DNA from: Lysinibacillus xylanilyticus
GTDB taxonomy: Bacteria; Bacillota; Bacilli; Bacillales_A; Planococcaceae
Reading direction: 5' to 3'
DNA: 64,000 bases
NCBI RefSeq assembly: GCF_001708185.1
Contig: NZ_MDDN01000004.1
Coordinates: 310,001 to 374,000 of the forward strand
In this document: positions 44,296 through 52,253 of the stretch, piece by piece
Numbering within the stretch: position 1 is the stretch's first letter
Layout: each line of letters opens with the position of its first letter
Program-made: the position numbers and the translations under genes
Notes under the pieces: model-generated
Told to the model about the DNA's origin: nothing
What the model saw: the letters and a program-made list of their open reading frames with translations, nothing else
Database searches by the model: none

Positions 44296-45038
44296 AAAAT
44301 TGTATTAGAGATTATTGGTCTTGCAAATGGATAAATAATACTAAAAATACTTAGAATGACCGCAATCAATGGTATTGTATAAAACACTTGAATTTTTTTA
44401 AATAAAGCCCACTTTATTTCTAAAAAACTAAAATAATTTCTTAAAAAGTGTATTAAAAACACTAAACATAATAGCAAGCTACCACTATTAACAATTATTC
44501 CGATGTTATTTAATTTGCTAGATGCTCCGATGCTAACATATGCCAATGAAACAGTGAGTATAAACATATTAAGCAAGTTCAATAGCACATCTTTTTTTTG
44601 TTTGCAATATAAATAAATCGAGATAATTAGAGTTAGGAAATAGTAACAAGCAGGGACTATTAACAAATAATATAATTGTTGTGGAATGTCTAAGTGATTT
44701 ATTTGTATTTCAATCGTTCTTCCATCAGCTTTTAGAATCGTTAAAACCTTAGCAGATAGTATAACCGAGTCGTACATAATACTAGGTAAATCATTAATTT
44801 GAGTATGATCTACTTCTAAAACAATATCTCCAGCTTCTATGTCTTGTTTATTTGCCCACTCTTTATAATAAGGATCGATAATAAGCCATTGTCCATTTTC
44901 ATCATCTATTTCAATACTTAAAAAAGGCGCGCTATAAGTGACATAGAGCAAATATAACCCTAATAAAAGATAGACACTTATAGCAAGCCAGTAATACTTA
45001 AAATTTTTTAACTTTGCCAAATTCGACTTTTCATGCAT
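44253..45038 (-). pseudogene. comP: ComP-like sensor, N-terminal part of a frameshifted gene
   Basis: 261 codons: one TM helix, an extracytoplasmic PDZ-like segment (DIEAGDIVLEVDHTQINDLPS), then several helices. The frame ends at a TAA near 44253 while the continuation runs in the +1 frame, through a zone with a six-T run (44283-44288). Together the halves give about 780 residues, the size of B. subtilis ComP. The ATG lies inside the end of comX, the usual overlap of this system. It could be a slippage-dependent gene, a pseudogene, or a sequencing error. Confidence 0.85.
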
Positions 45039-45169
45039 AAATTTTCATCGAAAGATTCTATTATTGCCTTTTGTTCAAGCTCTGAAACACCAACTAGAGA
45101 AGCCTTTTTTTCTTTTAACAATGTTACCAACGACGGATTTTGTTCTAAAAATTGGATCATGTTCATCAT
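45008..45169 (-). CDS. comX: ComX-type competence pheromone precursor
   Basis: A 53-residue peptide directly upstream of and overlapping comP, as in comQXPA loci. The N-terminal part (MNMIQFLEQNPSLVTLLKEK, then KASLVGVSELEQKAIIESF) matches the pre-ComX plan. The C-terminus carries a single Trp (MKSRIWQS), the residue that is isoprenylated in ComX. GAGGAG lies six bases before the ATG pair. The prenyltransferase gene comQ, normally just upstream, is absent. Identification rests on size, position and the C-terminal Trp. Confidence 0.8.
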   Translation of the reverse strand: MMNMIQFLEQNPSLVTLLKEKKASLVGVSELEQKAIIESFDENLCMKSRIWQS

Positions 45170-45287
45170 TAAAATCTCCTCATTTCATTAGTTATTTTCT
45201 TGCGTTTGCTGTAGCCACATTTTTCCCAAAGTTGCTTTACCAATTATTTCCCAAGGAATAAATAACCAAATGTGTTACTACAACTTC

Positions 45288-45315
45288 ATTATACAACCTT
45301 ATTTTATACATTCAA
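45288..45315 (-). promoter_or_regulatory. Sigma-A-type promoter of comX-comP
   Basis: On the minus strand TTGAAT and TATAAT are 16 bp apart, about 120 bp upstream of comX. A short frame between them and comX (WLFIPWEIIGKATLGKMW, then LQQTQENN) has no start and could be a leftover of a comQ or comX relative. The remaining 45316-45435 is empty. Confidence 0.6.
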
Positions 45316-45435
45316 CAATTTTTTCTATAAAATACTAAAAAATATTAGATAATGTAGTATTTTTGCTCAATAGATATTTTTCGATTTTAAATTGTCAGAT
45401 TATTATTACAAATCGCCATTTACGCCATCATTACA

Positions 45436-45482
45436 AAATAAAAAGCTTATTCCTTCTCACCCTTTTGGTTGGAATAAGCCAA
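45436..45482 (-). terminator. Terminator of SUKH gene
   Basis: Minus-strand GGCTTATTCC and GGAATAAGC arms, followed by TTTTTATTTT. Confidence 0.8.
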
Positions 45483-45498
45483 TGTAATATATAATGTT

Positions 45499-46152
45499 TT
45501 ACTCTTTTTTACTTAAAGGAACTACTTTTAGTGTTTGTCCAATGGCCCCCAATGATTCAATAAGCTTTATAGCCTGATCGTAAGGATAGTCCTTAACAAG
45601 TTCACAAGGAAGATTTTTAGAACACTTTAGTAAATCAAAAGCAGCGATCTTTATGTGCAGAACATTTTTTATTTCAACTAAATCTTTTAATCCCCCATTT
45701 GGTGAAGCTGTTAACACAATATTACAAGTAACAATAGGGTCACCTAACTCTTCTTCCTCTGCCTCACTAGCACAACCACTATCAATCCAACTGTTAAAAT
45801 CTACGGCAATGATAGATACATTTTGTGGATTCATATCTCCGCAACCCACTGCGAAAACCGTACTCCCTGCTGTATCGAGTTCCATTAAAAAGACAGTACC
45901 GCCTCCATCATCACCGATTGCAACATAGCCCTTTGCATATTCATTTACTTCCCAAGTTTCGTTTCGCTCTATTATTTCTTCTGTCCCGTAAATCAACACA
46001 CCACCTGCAGTAGAGAGACCATTAGTGTATTTGAGGAAAGTTCTATATTCAGCGGGTAGCTTAAGATTCATCATGTCTTCAATGGCAAGTATTTCTTTTT
46101 CGCTTGCAGGTTCATATTTAGTTAAGTCTGTAATATTTTTTAATTCAAACAT
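45499..46152 (-). CDS. SMI1/KNR4 (SUKH-1) family protein with L7/L12-like C-terminus
   Basis: SUKH proteins are the commonest immunity proteins of polymorphic toxin systems. 217 residues: the SUKH fold spans about 15-135 (EILAIEDMMNLKLPAEYRTFLKYTNG, then YVAIGDDGGGTVFLME, the GDD..G..F signature). The last ~55 residues (VLHIKIAAFDLLKCSKNLPC, then AIKLIESLGAIGQTLKVVP) resemble the ribosomal L7/L12 C-terminal domain, a combination seen in other SUKH proteins. It is the last gene of the immunity array. Confidence 0.85.
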   Translation of the reverse strand: MFELKNITDLTKYEPASEKEILAIEDMMNLKLPAEYRTFLKYTNGLSTAGGVLIYGTEEIIERNETWEVNEYAKGYVAIGDDGGGTVFLMELDTAGSTVFAVGCGDMNPQNVSIIAVDFNSWIDSGCASEAEEEELGDPIVTCNIVLTASPNGGLKDLVEIKNVLHIKIAAFDLLKCSKNLPCELVKDYPYDQAIKLIESLGAIGQTLKVVPLSKKE

Positions 46153-46207
46153 TTTTCACCATCCTGTGTATGTACCAAACGAACCTATTATCATCCCAAA
46201 AATTAAT

Positions 46208-46756
46208 TTATTGATTACTATTTTCAATATACTTAGCATCAATCGAATCCACTAGCCAAACATTATCGTTTCCATAGTAAAATTTAACACCCTGGTCGTA
46301 GGCTTCTTTTGCTTTGATCTTCAATATTCGCGGGTCATGATCTCTTCTTTTTCCAACGAGAATAGCTGTCTCCATATCGACTGATAAATGTACATATTGT
46401 CGTGCTTGTGGAAGTAGTCCCTCTATCATGATTTTCTCCAGAAATCTCTTAGCCGTACCATGATACAATACATTTGGTGGTATGCTTTCTTCTTTTGCTA
46501 TCTTATGGATACTATTTGAATGTCCATATAACGCTCTAATTTTATTGCCATATATCTCATGACGCTTCTTCTCTGCCATATTGACCATTTCTATAAAATC
46601 ATTAACCTCTAACTTGCTCCACTTCGGAGTGGCTAAAAAAGCGTCTCTTAATTGTTTAAGAGAAACCCAGCCTTCATCATCTATTTCTAATTCATATTCC
46701 CATGGCGCGTGTCGCAGGGCATATGAAACTTCCTTGCTTAACTCTTCATAAGCCAT
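46208..46756 (-). CDS. kptA: RNA 2'-phosphotransferase (Tpt1/KptA family)
   Basis: KptA transfers the 2'-phosphate of RNA to NAD, yielding ADP-ribose 1'',2''-cyclic phosphate. The 182-residue protein has the N-terminal winged helix (ELSKEVSYALRHAPWEYELE, DDEGWVSL) and the ART-like domain with KRHEIYGNKIRALYGHS, LYHGT, and YVHLSVD. The substrate in bacteria is not settled. Its place among immunity genes, near a NADAR gene, hints at a role in handling ADP-ribosylated or end-modified targets (inference). Confidence 0.92.
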   Translation of the reverse strand: MAYEELSKEVSYALRHAPWEYELEIDDEGWVSLKQLRDAFLATPKWSKLEVNDFIEMVNMAEKKRHEIYGNKIRALYGHSNSIHKIAKEESIPPNVLYHGTAKRFLEKIMIEGLLPQARQYVHLSVDMETAILVGKRRDHDPRILKIKAKEAYDQGVKFYYGNDNVWLVDSIDAKYIENSNQ

Positions 46757-46780
46757 AATTATTACCTCTCCCTTGTCAAT

Positions 46781-46998
46781 TTAAGACGTTTCAATTCCGG
46801 AACTATTCTTTTGTAACCAATGTCTTGCCTCTTCGCCTACTAGAATTATTGGATGTTCATGTGACATTGATACTTTCTATAAAGGCATCCCTCAGTCCTC
46901 AAATCCCTGTTAATTTGGTTCCTTTTAGCAATGCTCTGTCAAACGATGCTAAACTTATATTAGCATTATGTAAAGTTGCTTCACGAAAATCCCCTTAC
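46781..46998 (-). pseudogene. Frameshifted pentapeptide-repeat gene remnant
   Basis: Minus-strand frames read in succession GDFREATLHNANISLASFDR, LKGTKLTGI, then after a shift GLRDAFIESINVT, then after another shift HEHPIILVGEEARHWLQ and a stop. The first part has the A(N/D)LxxA pentapeptide rhythm. At least two indels break it. No start is present. Confidence 0.5.
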
Positions 46999-47000
46999 AT

Positions 47001-47423
47001 CTATTTAAACTTTTCTAAACTATAATATGGATTAGAAATAGTATCTCCTACTTCTTCGATTGTCTCTATTATTTCAACTAGTATTACTTGATCTATCCGT
47101 TTATTCATGTTTATAGATTCTTTTATTTTTTGAAAACTTTTTACTAGTCCAAGATTTACAACTATGGAAAGCATGATATCAACATCTTCATAAGAATCTG
47201 TATTCCATATTTTAGAAATCGTTAAATCCAATTTATCTCTTGTATTATTTTCTAATAATTCGTATGTCATAACTTGTCTATCAGTTAATTGACTAAGGAT
47301 AAGTAAAAACTCACCCTTTTCAATCTTACTTTTTTCAAATTGAATTAAAGTTTTTTGAAAAATTAATGCTATCGTATCTGTTGCTAATATATCTGGTAAA
47401 TTTTCAACTTCTTTTAGTTTCAT
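47001..47423 (-). CDS. Hypothetical protein, immunity-type
   Basis: 140 residues, helical and soluble, with TDTIALIFQKTLIQFEKSKI and DVDIMLSIVVNLGLVKSF. No family was recognised. A ribosome site (TAGGAA) lies before the ATG. It lies within the minus-strand array of immunity-like genes; a role as an immunity protein is inferred only from context. Confidence 0.65.
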   Translation of the reverse strand: MKLKEVENLPDILATDTIALIFQKTLIQFEKSKIEKGEFLLILSQLTDRQVMTYELLENNTRDKLDLTISKIWNTDSYEDVDIMLSIVVNLGLVKSFQKIKESINMNKRIDQVILVEIIETIEEVGDTISNPYYSLEKFK

Positions 47424-47550
47424 ATATCAATTTCCTACTCCTCCAATCCAAAACTAAAATGAAAGAAAGTAGTTTTTAATTTTTACCCATGTCTAATTCA
47501 TGATTAATTACATAATACTTAAGTCTATCACTCTATTAAGCGGGCAGCCT

Positions 47551-48120
47551 TCAAACCACTGATGATCTGCTAACGTTAAATGGATCAACGTTCTCTTCTT
47601 CTAACAAATCCTCAAATTTCTCTGCCCCATATGTTGCAAAATAATCATATTCTGACTGTGAAATGAAAAATGCTAACAGTAATTTTCCATCCTTTTCGTT
47701 AGAGTCTGTACAGGCAATACTATATTCTTCCGGAAAAGCATATAACTCAGTAAAATAGACAGCGCTTTTATTATATTTTTGAACAAAAGCAGCATCAATA
47801 TTCTCTACACCACTTATCGCTAAGCCTCTCCCAATATGCATTTGATTATGGATACAGTAAAATAACGTATTTGCGAGAATGTAGCCTGAGCTATTAAATG
47901 CTCCATCAACTACCATGGAAATCTCAATATAATCGCCCATTATTTCTGTATATTTACTCAAACCAAGTGTGGTATAAACCAAGCATTCTTCAAAAACATT
48001 GTCATACTTCAAAATTTGGATACTAGGCATTTCTTCACTATATTTATACACCTCTCGATCGATTGGCTCCCCTAAAAATTTAGTGTAATGATCGAAGTAA
48101 AGTGCTCCATAGTTAATCAT
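47551..48120 (-). CDS. SUFU-like immunity-type protein (189 aa)
   Basis: It resembles bacterial suppressor-of-fused proteins, which occur as immunity proteins in polymorphic toxin loci: YTTLGLSKYTEIMGDYIEIS, then ANTLFYCIHNQMHIGRGLAI and YFTELYAFPEEYS. It ends FEDLLEEENVDPFNVSRSSV. GAGGAG precedes the ATG by seven bases. It is followed at 48158 by another immunity-type gene upstream in the array. Confidence 0.7.
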   Translation of the reverse strand: MINYGALYFDHYTKFLGEPIDREVYKYSEEMPSIQILKYDNVFEECLVYTTLGLSKYTEIMGDYIEISMVVDGAFNSSGYILANTLFYCIHNQMHIGRGLAISGVENIDAAFVQKYNKSAVYFTELYAFPEEYSIACTDSNEKDGKLLLAFFISQSEYDYFATYGAEKFEDLLEEENVDPFNVSRSSVV

Positions 48121-48157
48121 CTAATTTCTCCTCGAGTTCCTTCTATATTATTTCTAC

Positions 48158-48538
48158 TTAAATTTCAACTAAAGACAGCACTTCAAAACTAGCACAGTAA
48201 AATTTAATAATCCCGTTTTCATAATCTTCTACTAAATATTTATTACTTGATTCAAAACCATTATTACTTAAATTATTTATTGTAAAGCCCATCAATTGAT
48301 TGTATTTATTTCCAAATCCTAATAAATCGAGGCAAGAAATATCATTAAATTTCATCTTCAACATATACCTTCTTCTATCCACTTCTACTAAAAAATCTAC
48401 TTCTAAATAGGAAACTTCATCATAATATGAATTGTATCCTATAAAATAATGGAAACCTGTAATATAATGAACACTCGTTGTATTGAAATTAGGAATCTTT
48501 TTAGGTATTTCTGTATCTTCATACCACTCTTTTGTCAT
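48158..48538 (-). CDS. Immunity-type protein, paralogue of 53436-53834
   Basis: 126 residues, beta-rich. The C-terminal GIIKFYCASFEVLSLVEI parallels FEFIDFYCTSMEVISVEE in the protein encoded at 53436-53834. The central strands (VDRRRYMLKMKFNDISCLDL) correspond to TKEPFKIKIRYYNVDDL there. The family is unnamed to me. AAGGAG lies ten bases upstream of the ATG. Two diverged copies in one array suggest allelic immunity variants. Confidence 0.65.
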   Translation of the reverse strand: MTKEWYEDTEIPKKIPNFNTTSVHYITGFHYFIGYNSYYDEVSYLEVDFLVEVDRRRYMLKMKFNDISCLDLLGFGNKYNQLMGFTINNLSNNGFESSNKYLVEDYENGIIKFYCASFEVLSLVEI

Positions 48539-48729
48539 TCTATTAATACTCCTTCGGCCATTGTTTATGATTAAAGTTTCCTTATAGCACTTTCATCTGA
48601 AATAAAGACCGCATTCCCGATTAGCCCCAGGTTTAAATACATGGTGGAAACGAAATACCAGACAATTCTGTTCCTTCAGCCTTCAAAACTTCAGTTTTAT
48701 TATGAAATATATCGACTATCACCGTTATT
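48539..48729 (-). other. Spacer with gene remnants
   Basis: Minus-strand frames read FHNKTEVLKAEGTELSGISF and, in another frame, FKPGANRECGLYFR. Both look like short pieces of former coding sequence without starts. No intact gene. Confidence 0.3.
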
Positions 48730-49200
48730 TCAATTTTTTTCGCGGAAAATATCCCTATCTTTTAAATATCTCCGATGCAAAAATTCAGTAAACGAATCAG
48801 TAATTTTATAAAATTCTCTTTTCTTATTTGATTCAGAAAATACGTAAACTGGTGGGTTCTCTCCCTCATTCATTTTAAAAAAGCAAAACATACAGCCCTG
48901 ACACATCCAAAAAACAAATTCATTTTCAGTAAGCTTTAAAGCTACATTATTTTCTTCTAACAGTTCTGCTCCCCAAGTATTCAATTCTAACAATTCATCA
49001 ATATAACAGGATTCTCCACGAAAAAAAGTGTTCTCAGTGCCTCTCCCCATTGTTTCCAGAAATTCAATGTAAGCAATCGGTAAATAATGATTACCTATGA
49101 ATTTCTTAACTTCATGAATTTCTTGCGTTGTACAAGGGTGCATCGGTATATTGTCTTTTTGAAATTGTGTAACTAATTCATTCAAGTATTTCATGGTCAT
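48730..49200 (-). CDS. SMI1/KNR4 (SUKH) family immunity-type protein
   Basis: 156 residues. SUKH traits: an N-terminal helix pair (HPCTTQEIHEVKKFIGNHYLP, read in two parts), then AYIEFLETMGRGTENTFFRG, ending in a strand-rich core with VYVFSESNKKREFYKITDSF. GGAG lies five bases before the ATG. A second SUKH member is at 45499. Likely neutralises a toxin of the RHS/polymorphic type. Confidence 0.75.
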   Translation of the reverse strand: MTMKYLNELVTQFQKDNIPMHPCTTQEIHEVKKFIGNHYLPIAYIEFLETMGRGTENTFFRGESCYIDELLELNTWGAELLEENNVALKLTENEFVFWMCQGCMFCFFKMNEGENPPVYVFSESNKKREFYKITDSFTEFLHRRYLKDRDIFREKN

Positions 49201-49296
49201 TCATTCTCCTTTATTAGGACACAAAATCTATACAATCAATAATAGTCTCTAAAGTAATTGGATTATACTAATAAAAAATGATGAATCAACAGCCTT

Positions 49297-49484
49297 TTAA
49301 TAATAAAATTGGTTAAACCTTTCCTTTTGAGGGGTATATTCATCATCAAGCAATTCAACTTGTAGTAATTTTGTTTTATGCTCCAACTTGACAATGAATA
49401 GTTCATAGAAGTCTCCAGTAGTTGGATAAGAATATATCTCATATCCTTTAGAAAAGAGGACTTCAGTTAGTGATATTGCTCATA
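49297..49484 (-). pseudogene. Small gene overlapping 49467-50180, without standard start
   Basis: The minus-strand frame reads SLTEVLFSKGYEIYSYPTTG, DFYELFIVKLEHKTKLLQVE, LLDDEYTPQKERF and a stop, with clear protein character. AAGGAG sits eight bases before an ATA codon; an ATG seven bases into that region is out of frame. It is either a frameshifted start or a gene that begins at a non-standard codon. It is probably translationally linked to the end of the upstream gene. Confidence 0.4.
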
Positions 49485-50180
49485 CTCCTTAATTTTTAGT
49501 AACACTTTGCTAATTCGAACTGCTAATTTTTCTTGTTCATCTTTTGTTAATTGTTCATCACTAACATCCTTTATGCTGAACACTTGCAGCTCATATTTAA
49601 CATCTTGAAAACCTTTCACTCCTGTTAATCCCTGATTCAATAAGTTTTCAGCAAGTGTAGTATAAACAATGAATTTTTCACTTTGTGTATTCCTACAATC
49701 TCTATCAAATCGTTGCAATACAGTAGAAACCAACGAATCTACATTTTTATTTTCTAACTCAAAATTGTTTATAAATTTGTGGACTTCATCTATTAATTCA
49801 TCATCATACCAACAAACTCTTGAATAATAATCTAGCGGCATTTTTTTCAGCTCTTGTAAAACACGTTTTTGTCTAGAAAACAATTCATTAAATTGTTCCA
49901 ATGTTAATTTATTTTCTTGTTTAATTACTGTAAAATCCAATTCCCTTAGTGCTTGTTCAATATAATTCTTAAAAGTAAAAAGAATTTTTTGATGAGTAAT
50001 TATTATTTCCGAAAATACTACAAAAACCATTGCTTTATCTGTTTCACTTTTTTTCGCCAACATATCATATTCATAAAAAGTTCTTGCTATTGCCTCTCCT
50101 CTACTCATCTTTTCTTCTTCTACTAATTCATCATAATCTTCGTATATATAATTTTTATATTCTTCGTAACTAAACACCAA
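49467..50180 (-). CDS. Imm3-like immunity protein
   Basis: 237 residues, largely helical. The opening (MVFSYEEYKNYIYEDYDELV, then EKMSRGEAIARTFYEYDML) follows the pattern I associate with the Imm3 family (YeE...Y..g.sr.eAi...yEY). GGAGGAG precedes TTG and GTG start candidates; TTG at 50180 is used. A one-turn overlap with the small downstream frame suggests coupling. Confidence 0.65.
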   Translation of the reverse strand: MVFSYEEYKNYIYEDYDELVEEEKMSRGEAIARTFYEYDMLAKKSETDKAMVFVVFSEIIITHQKILFTFKNYIEQALRELDFTVIKQENKLTLEQFNELFSRQKRVLQELKKMPLDYYSRVCWYDDELIDEVHKFINNFELENKNVDSLVSTVLQRFDRDCRNTQSEKFIVYTTLAENLLNQGLTGVKGFQDVKYELQVFSIKDVSDEQLTKDEQEKLAVRISKVLLKIKEYEQYH

Positions 50181-50311
50181 ATCTAACTCCTCCTACCACT
50201 TTACAAAGCCAGGCAATAATTAGATTATAACTTCCAAATAAGTTTTTTTCAGTAAATAAATGATATATAGTCTGTTTCACCGTAATCTTTTAATCCTTCA
50301 ACCTACTTCAT

Positions 50312-50350
50312 ACAAAAAAAGTACTTGATGCCTACAATCAAGTACTTAAA
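50312..50350 (-). terminator. Terminator of SUKH-3 gene
   Basis: Minus-strand AAGTACTTGAT and ATCAAGTACTT arms are followed by TTTTTGTA. It marks a transcription break inside the array. Confidence 0.8.
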
Positions 50351-50401
50351 CTTCAACAATATTTCATAAGCCTATGTTCTCTTCCATTACCAACACCTAT
50401 T

Positions 50402-50854
50402 TTAATTGATTTCTTCCGGTATTTTAAATAAACAAAGAGTATCTAATGCTTCAAAAATGTTGTCGCCGAATTTATATAATGCACTTGCATTTTTGCCAAA
50501 TACCTTACCCGATTGAGCGATAAACATAATTAAATAACCACGATATGCTTCACCAACTACAATAAGAGGCTCATTTATCCGCGCCTCAAATTCCTCAAAG
50601 TCTTCTTTTTCATAATAATCCCCTACTGTTTCTTCAGGACAAAAATGAAATGTTTCTATACTTCCGTCAGGGTGCTTAAATTTATATGTCATCCCACCAA
50701 AAACGGTTAATACATCACTCACACAATCATACACTTGATATCCCATCGCTTCCAAAAACATTACGGTTTTTGTTACGTCAATCTGATTATTTGGATCCCA
50801 GCCTGCCTGTAGTAGTATATCTCTCGTTTTTACCGACAATTTCTCCATAAGCAC
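50402..50854 (-). CDS. SUKH-3 immunity protein
   Basis: 150 residues with the SUKH-3 signature: ILLQAGWDPNNQIDVTK, then VTKTVMFLEAMGYQVYDCVS and LTVFGGMTYKFKHPDGS. It ends LCLFKIPEEIN. GTG (50854) and ATG (50848) are both possible starts, and the ribosome site is weak. Translation may depend on the upstream reading frame that ends across this start. Confidence 0.8.
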   Translation of the reverse strand: MLMEKLSVKTRDILLQAGWDPNNQIDVTKTVMFLEAMGYQVYDCVSDVLTVFGGMTYKFKHPDGSIETFHFCPEETVGDYYEKEDFEEFEARINEPLIVVGEAYRGYLIMFIAQSGKVFGKNASALYKFGDNIFEALDTLCLFKIPEEIN

Positions 50855-50923
50855 TCGTTACCAATACCCTCTCTCAAAATATCTATTTCTTTAACAAATA
50901 CCGATATCCACAATACTGTATGC

Positions 50924-51283
50924 TCAACTGGATTTAGTTTCGATATATATACCCTTTGAGCTAACGTAGACTTCTTCAAAATCATCATATTCAAAGCTCG
51001 GCTCAACTTGGAGTACCTCATCAATATGCATCCCAATATGTATCTTGTTAGATAATAACCCTTTGTAATCTTTCAATGCCGTTATCTTAAAAAGCTTCCC
51101 ATTCATCAAATTGAACCACAAGTCTACAGAATCTTTAATTTCATATCTTATAAAAAACGTTGTAAACAACCTTGACTTCTCATCCATATTAGCAATTAAA
51201 TCGTAGAACTGGCTTATATGACTATAAAGCTTAACCCCTCCAAGTCCTTCCCAAGGAACGATTGGTGAATTGTTATCAATCAC
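50924..51283 (-). CDS. Immunity-type protein, probably frameshifted near its end
   Basis: 119 residues from a GTG nine bases after AAGGAA (IDNNSPIVPWEGLGGVKLYS, QFYDLIANMDEKSRLFT). It stops at ETKSS, but one base out of frame the sequence continues PVEHTVLWISVFVKEIDILR up to the SUKH-3 start at about 50836. The added segment looks like the natural C-terminus, so a single-base indel near 50935 is likely. No family name. The first gene base follows the upstream stop (KGSK-TAG) directly. Confidence 0.6.
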   Translation of the reverse strand: MIDNNSPIVPWEGLGGVKLYSHISQFYDLIANMDEKSRLFTTFFIRYEIKDSVDLWFNLMNGKLFKITALKDYKGLLSNKIHIGMHIDEVLQVEPSFEYDDFEEVYVSSKGIYIETKSS

Positions 51284-51284
51284 T

Positions 51285-51716
51285 CTACTTACTTCCTTTA
51301 CGAATATAGTTCCAAGCCGTCTCGAGATCTTTAAATATCCATCCAACTTTATCGATTGATTCTTTACTATCAATTCCTAATAATAATGTTCTAACCGCTT
51401 CCTCACAGCCCAATCCGACAATAACAGCTAATGGTAATGTGTCATCTGTACTAATATTAAAAGCATATTCTAGCATATCTCCCCACTCGTAATGTAAATC
51501 TTGTAGATCAATAATAACGGCACCCGGATCCCATGCTTCCATTGCTGCCTTTCCCATAGCATTCATATAAATAGCATCAGTATTTCCAGCAGATCCGAAC
51601 GCGTATTTACCAGAATACTTTATTACTAATATTTCGATTTCTTCTGAAACCCCAGTATAATATTCAACTTTAATATCACTCAGCTGAGAAAGTTCGACCT
51701 TCTTAAGATTTTTCAT
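51285..51716 (-). CDS. Hypothetical immunity-type protein
   Basis: 143 residues with KYAFGSAGNTDAIYMNAMGK, then AMEAWDPGAVIIDLQDLHYE, WGDMLEYAFN and PLAVIVGLGCEEAVRTLL, an alpha/beta pattern. The family is not recognised, although similar conserved blocks occur next to immunity genes. AAGGGA lies before the ATG. It is coupled to the following gene, whose start overlaps its stop region. Confidence 0.65.
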   Translation of the reverse strand: MKNLKKVELSQLSDIKVEYYTGVSEEIEILVIKYSGKYAFGSAGNTDAIYMNAMGKAAMEAWDPGAVIIDLQDLHYEWGDMLEYAFNISTDDTLPLAVIVGLGCEEAVRTLLLGIDSKESIDKVGWIFKDLETAWNYIRKGSK

Positions 51717-52253
51717 ATTAATTCCCTTCTATTAAAAATAATTTCACGGAAGAATGGCATCGATTTCTATCAATACCTAGTGATGTTAATGACAGAATTG
51801 CCAAATTTACCGATTCACCAGCAACCAGAGATTTTAAATAATTACATGCCTTGGCCGAAAAAAATCCAAGCCAAATGTGCAAACTAGCCATCTATCCGAA
51901 AAAAATTAGGATAGATGGTCATTCATCGTGTGTTGAAGAGGTGCGCTTTTTTTATATTTCGGGCTTACAGAATATCTTGATTTATCTCCATTTATTCACC
52001 TCGTAAGAATTTTTACCTTTTAAAATTTTGAGTAATGTCAGTATCCATAACTAATTGAACGGTATTGAAGTAATCGTTCAAAAAAACTTTTGATACGTCT
52101 CCGTTCATATAGTTTTGTCGTTTGTTTATTCATCCAATATTTATTACGTTTTCTAAATGATTTCTCAAATAATAAGTGAAATCTTTAAAACACTCCATGA
52201 GTTCTCCCTATGATTTTCTGATATTTATAGTCGCTAGTATGTATTGGAATTTT
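51717..52253. other. Gene-poor stretch in the immunity array
   Basis: A perfect hairpin CCATCTATCC / GGATAGATGG lies at about 51888-51919. On the minus strand at 52010-52180 a basic frame without a clear ribosome site reads MNKQTTKLYERRRIKSFFER and LLQYRSISYGY. This could be the remnant of a larger gene. Nothing else is evident. Confidence 0.3.

Noticed and set aside
46825..47025. Plus-strand 66-codon frame
   Set aside because: It is antisense to the pentapeptide remnant, which explains its openness better.
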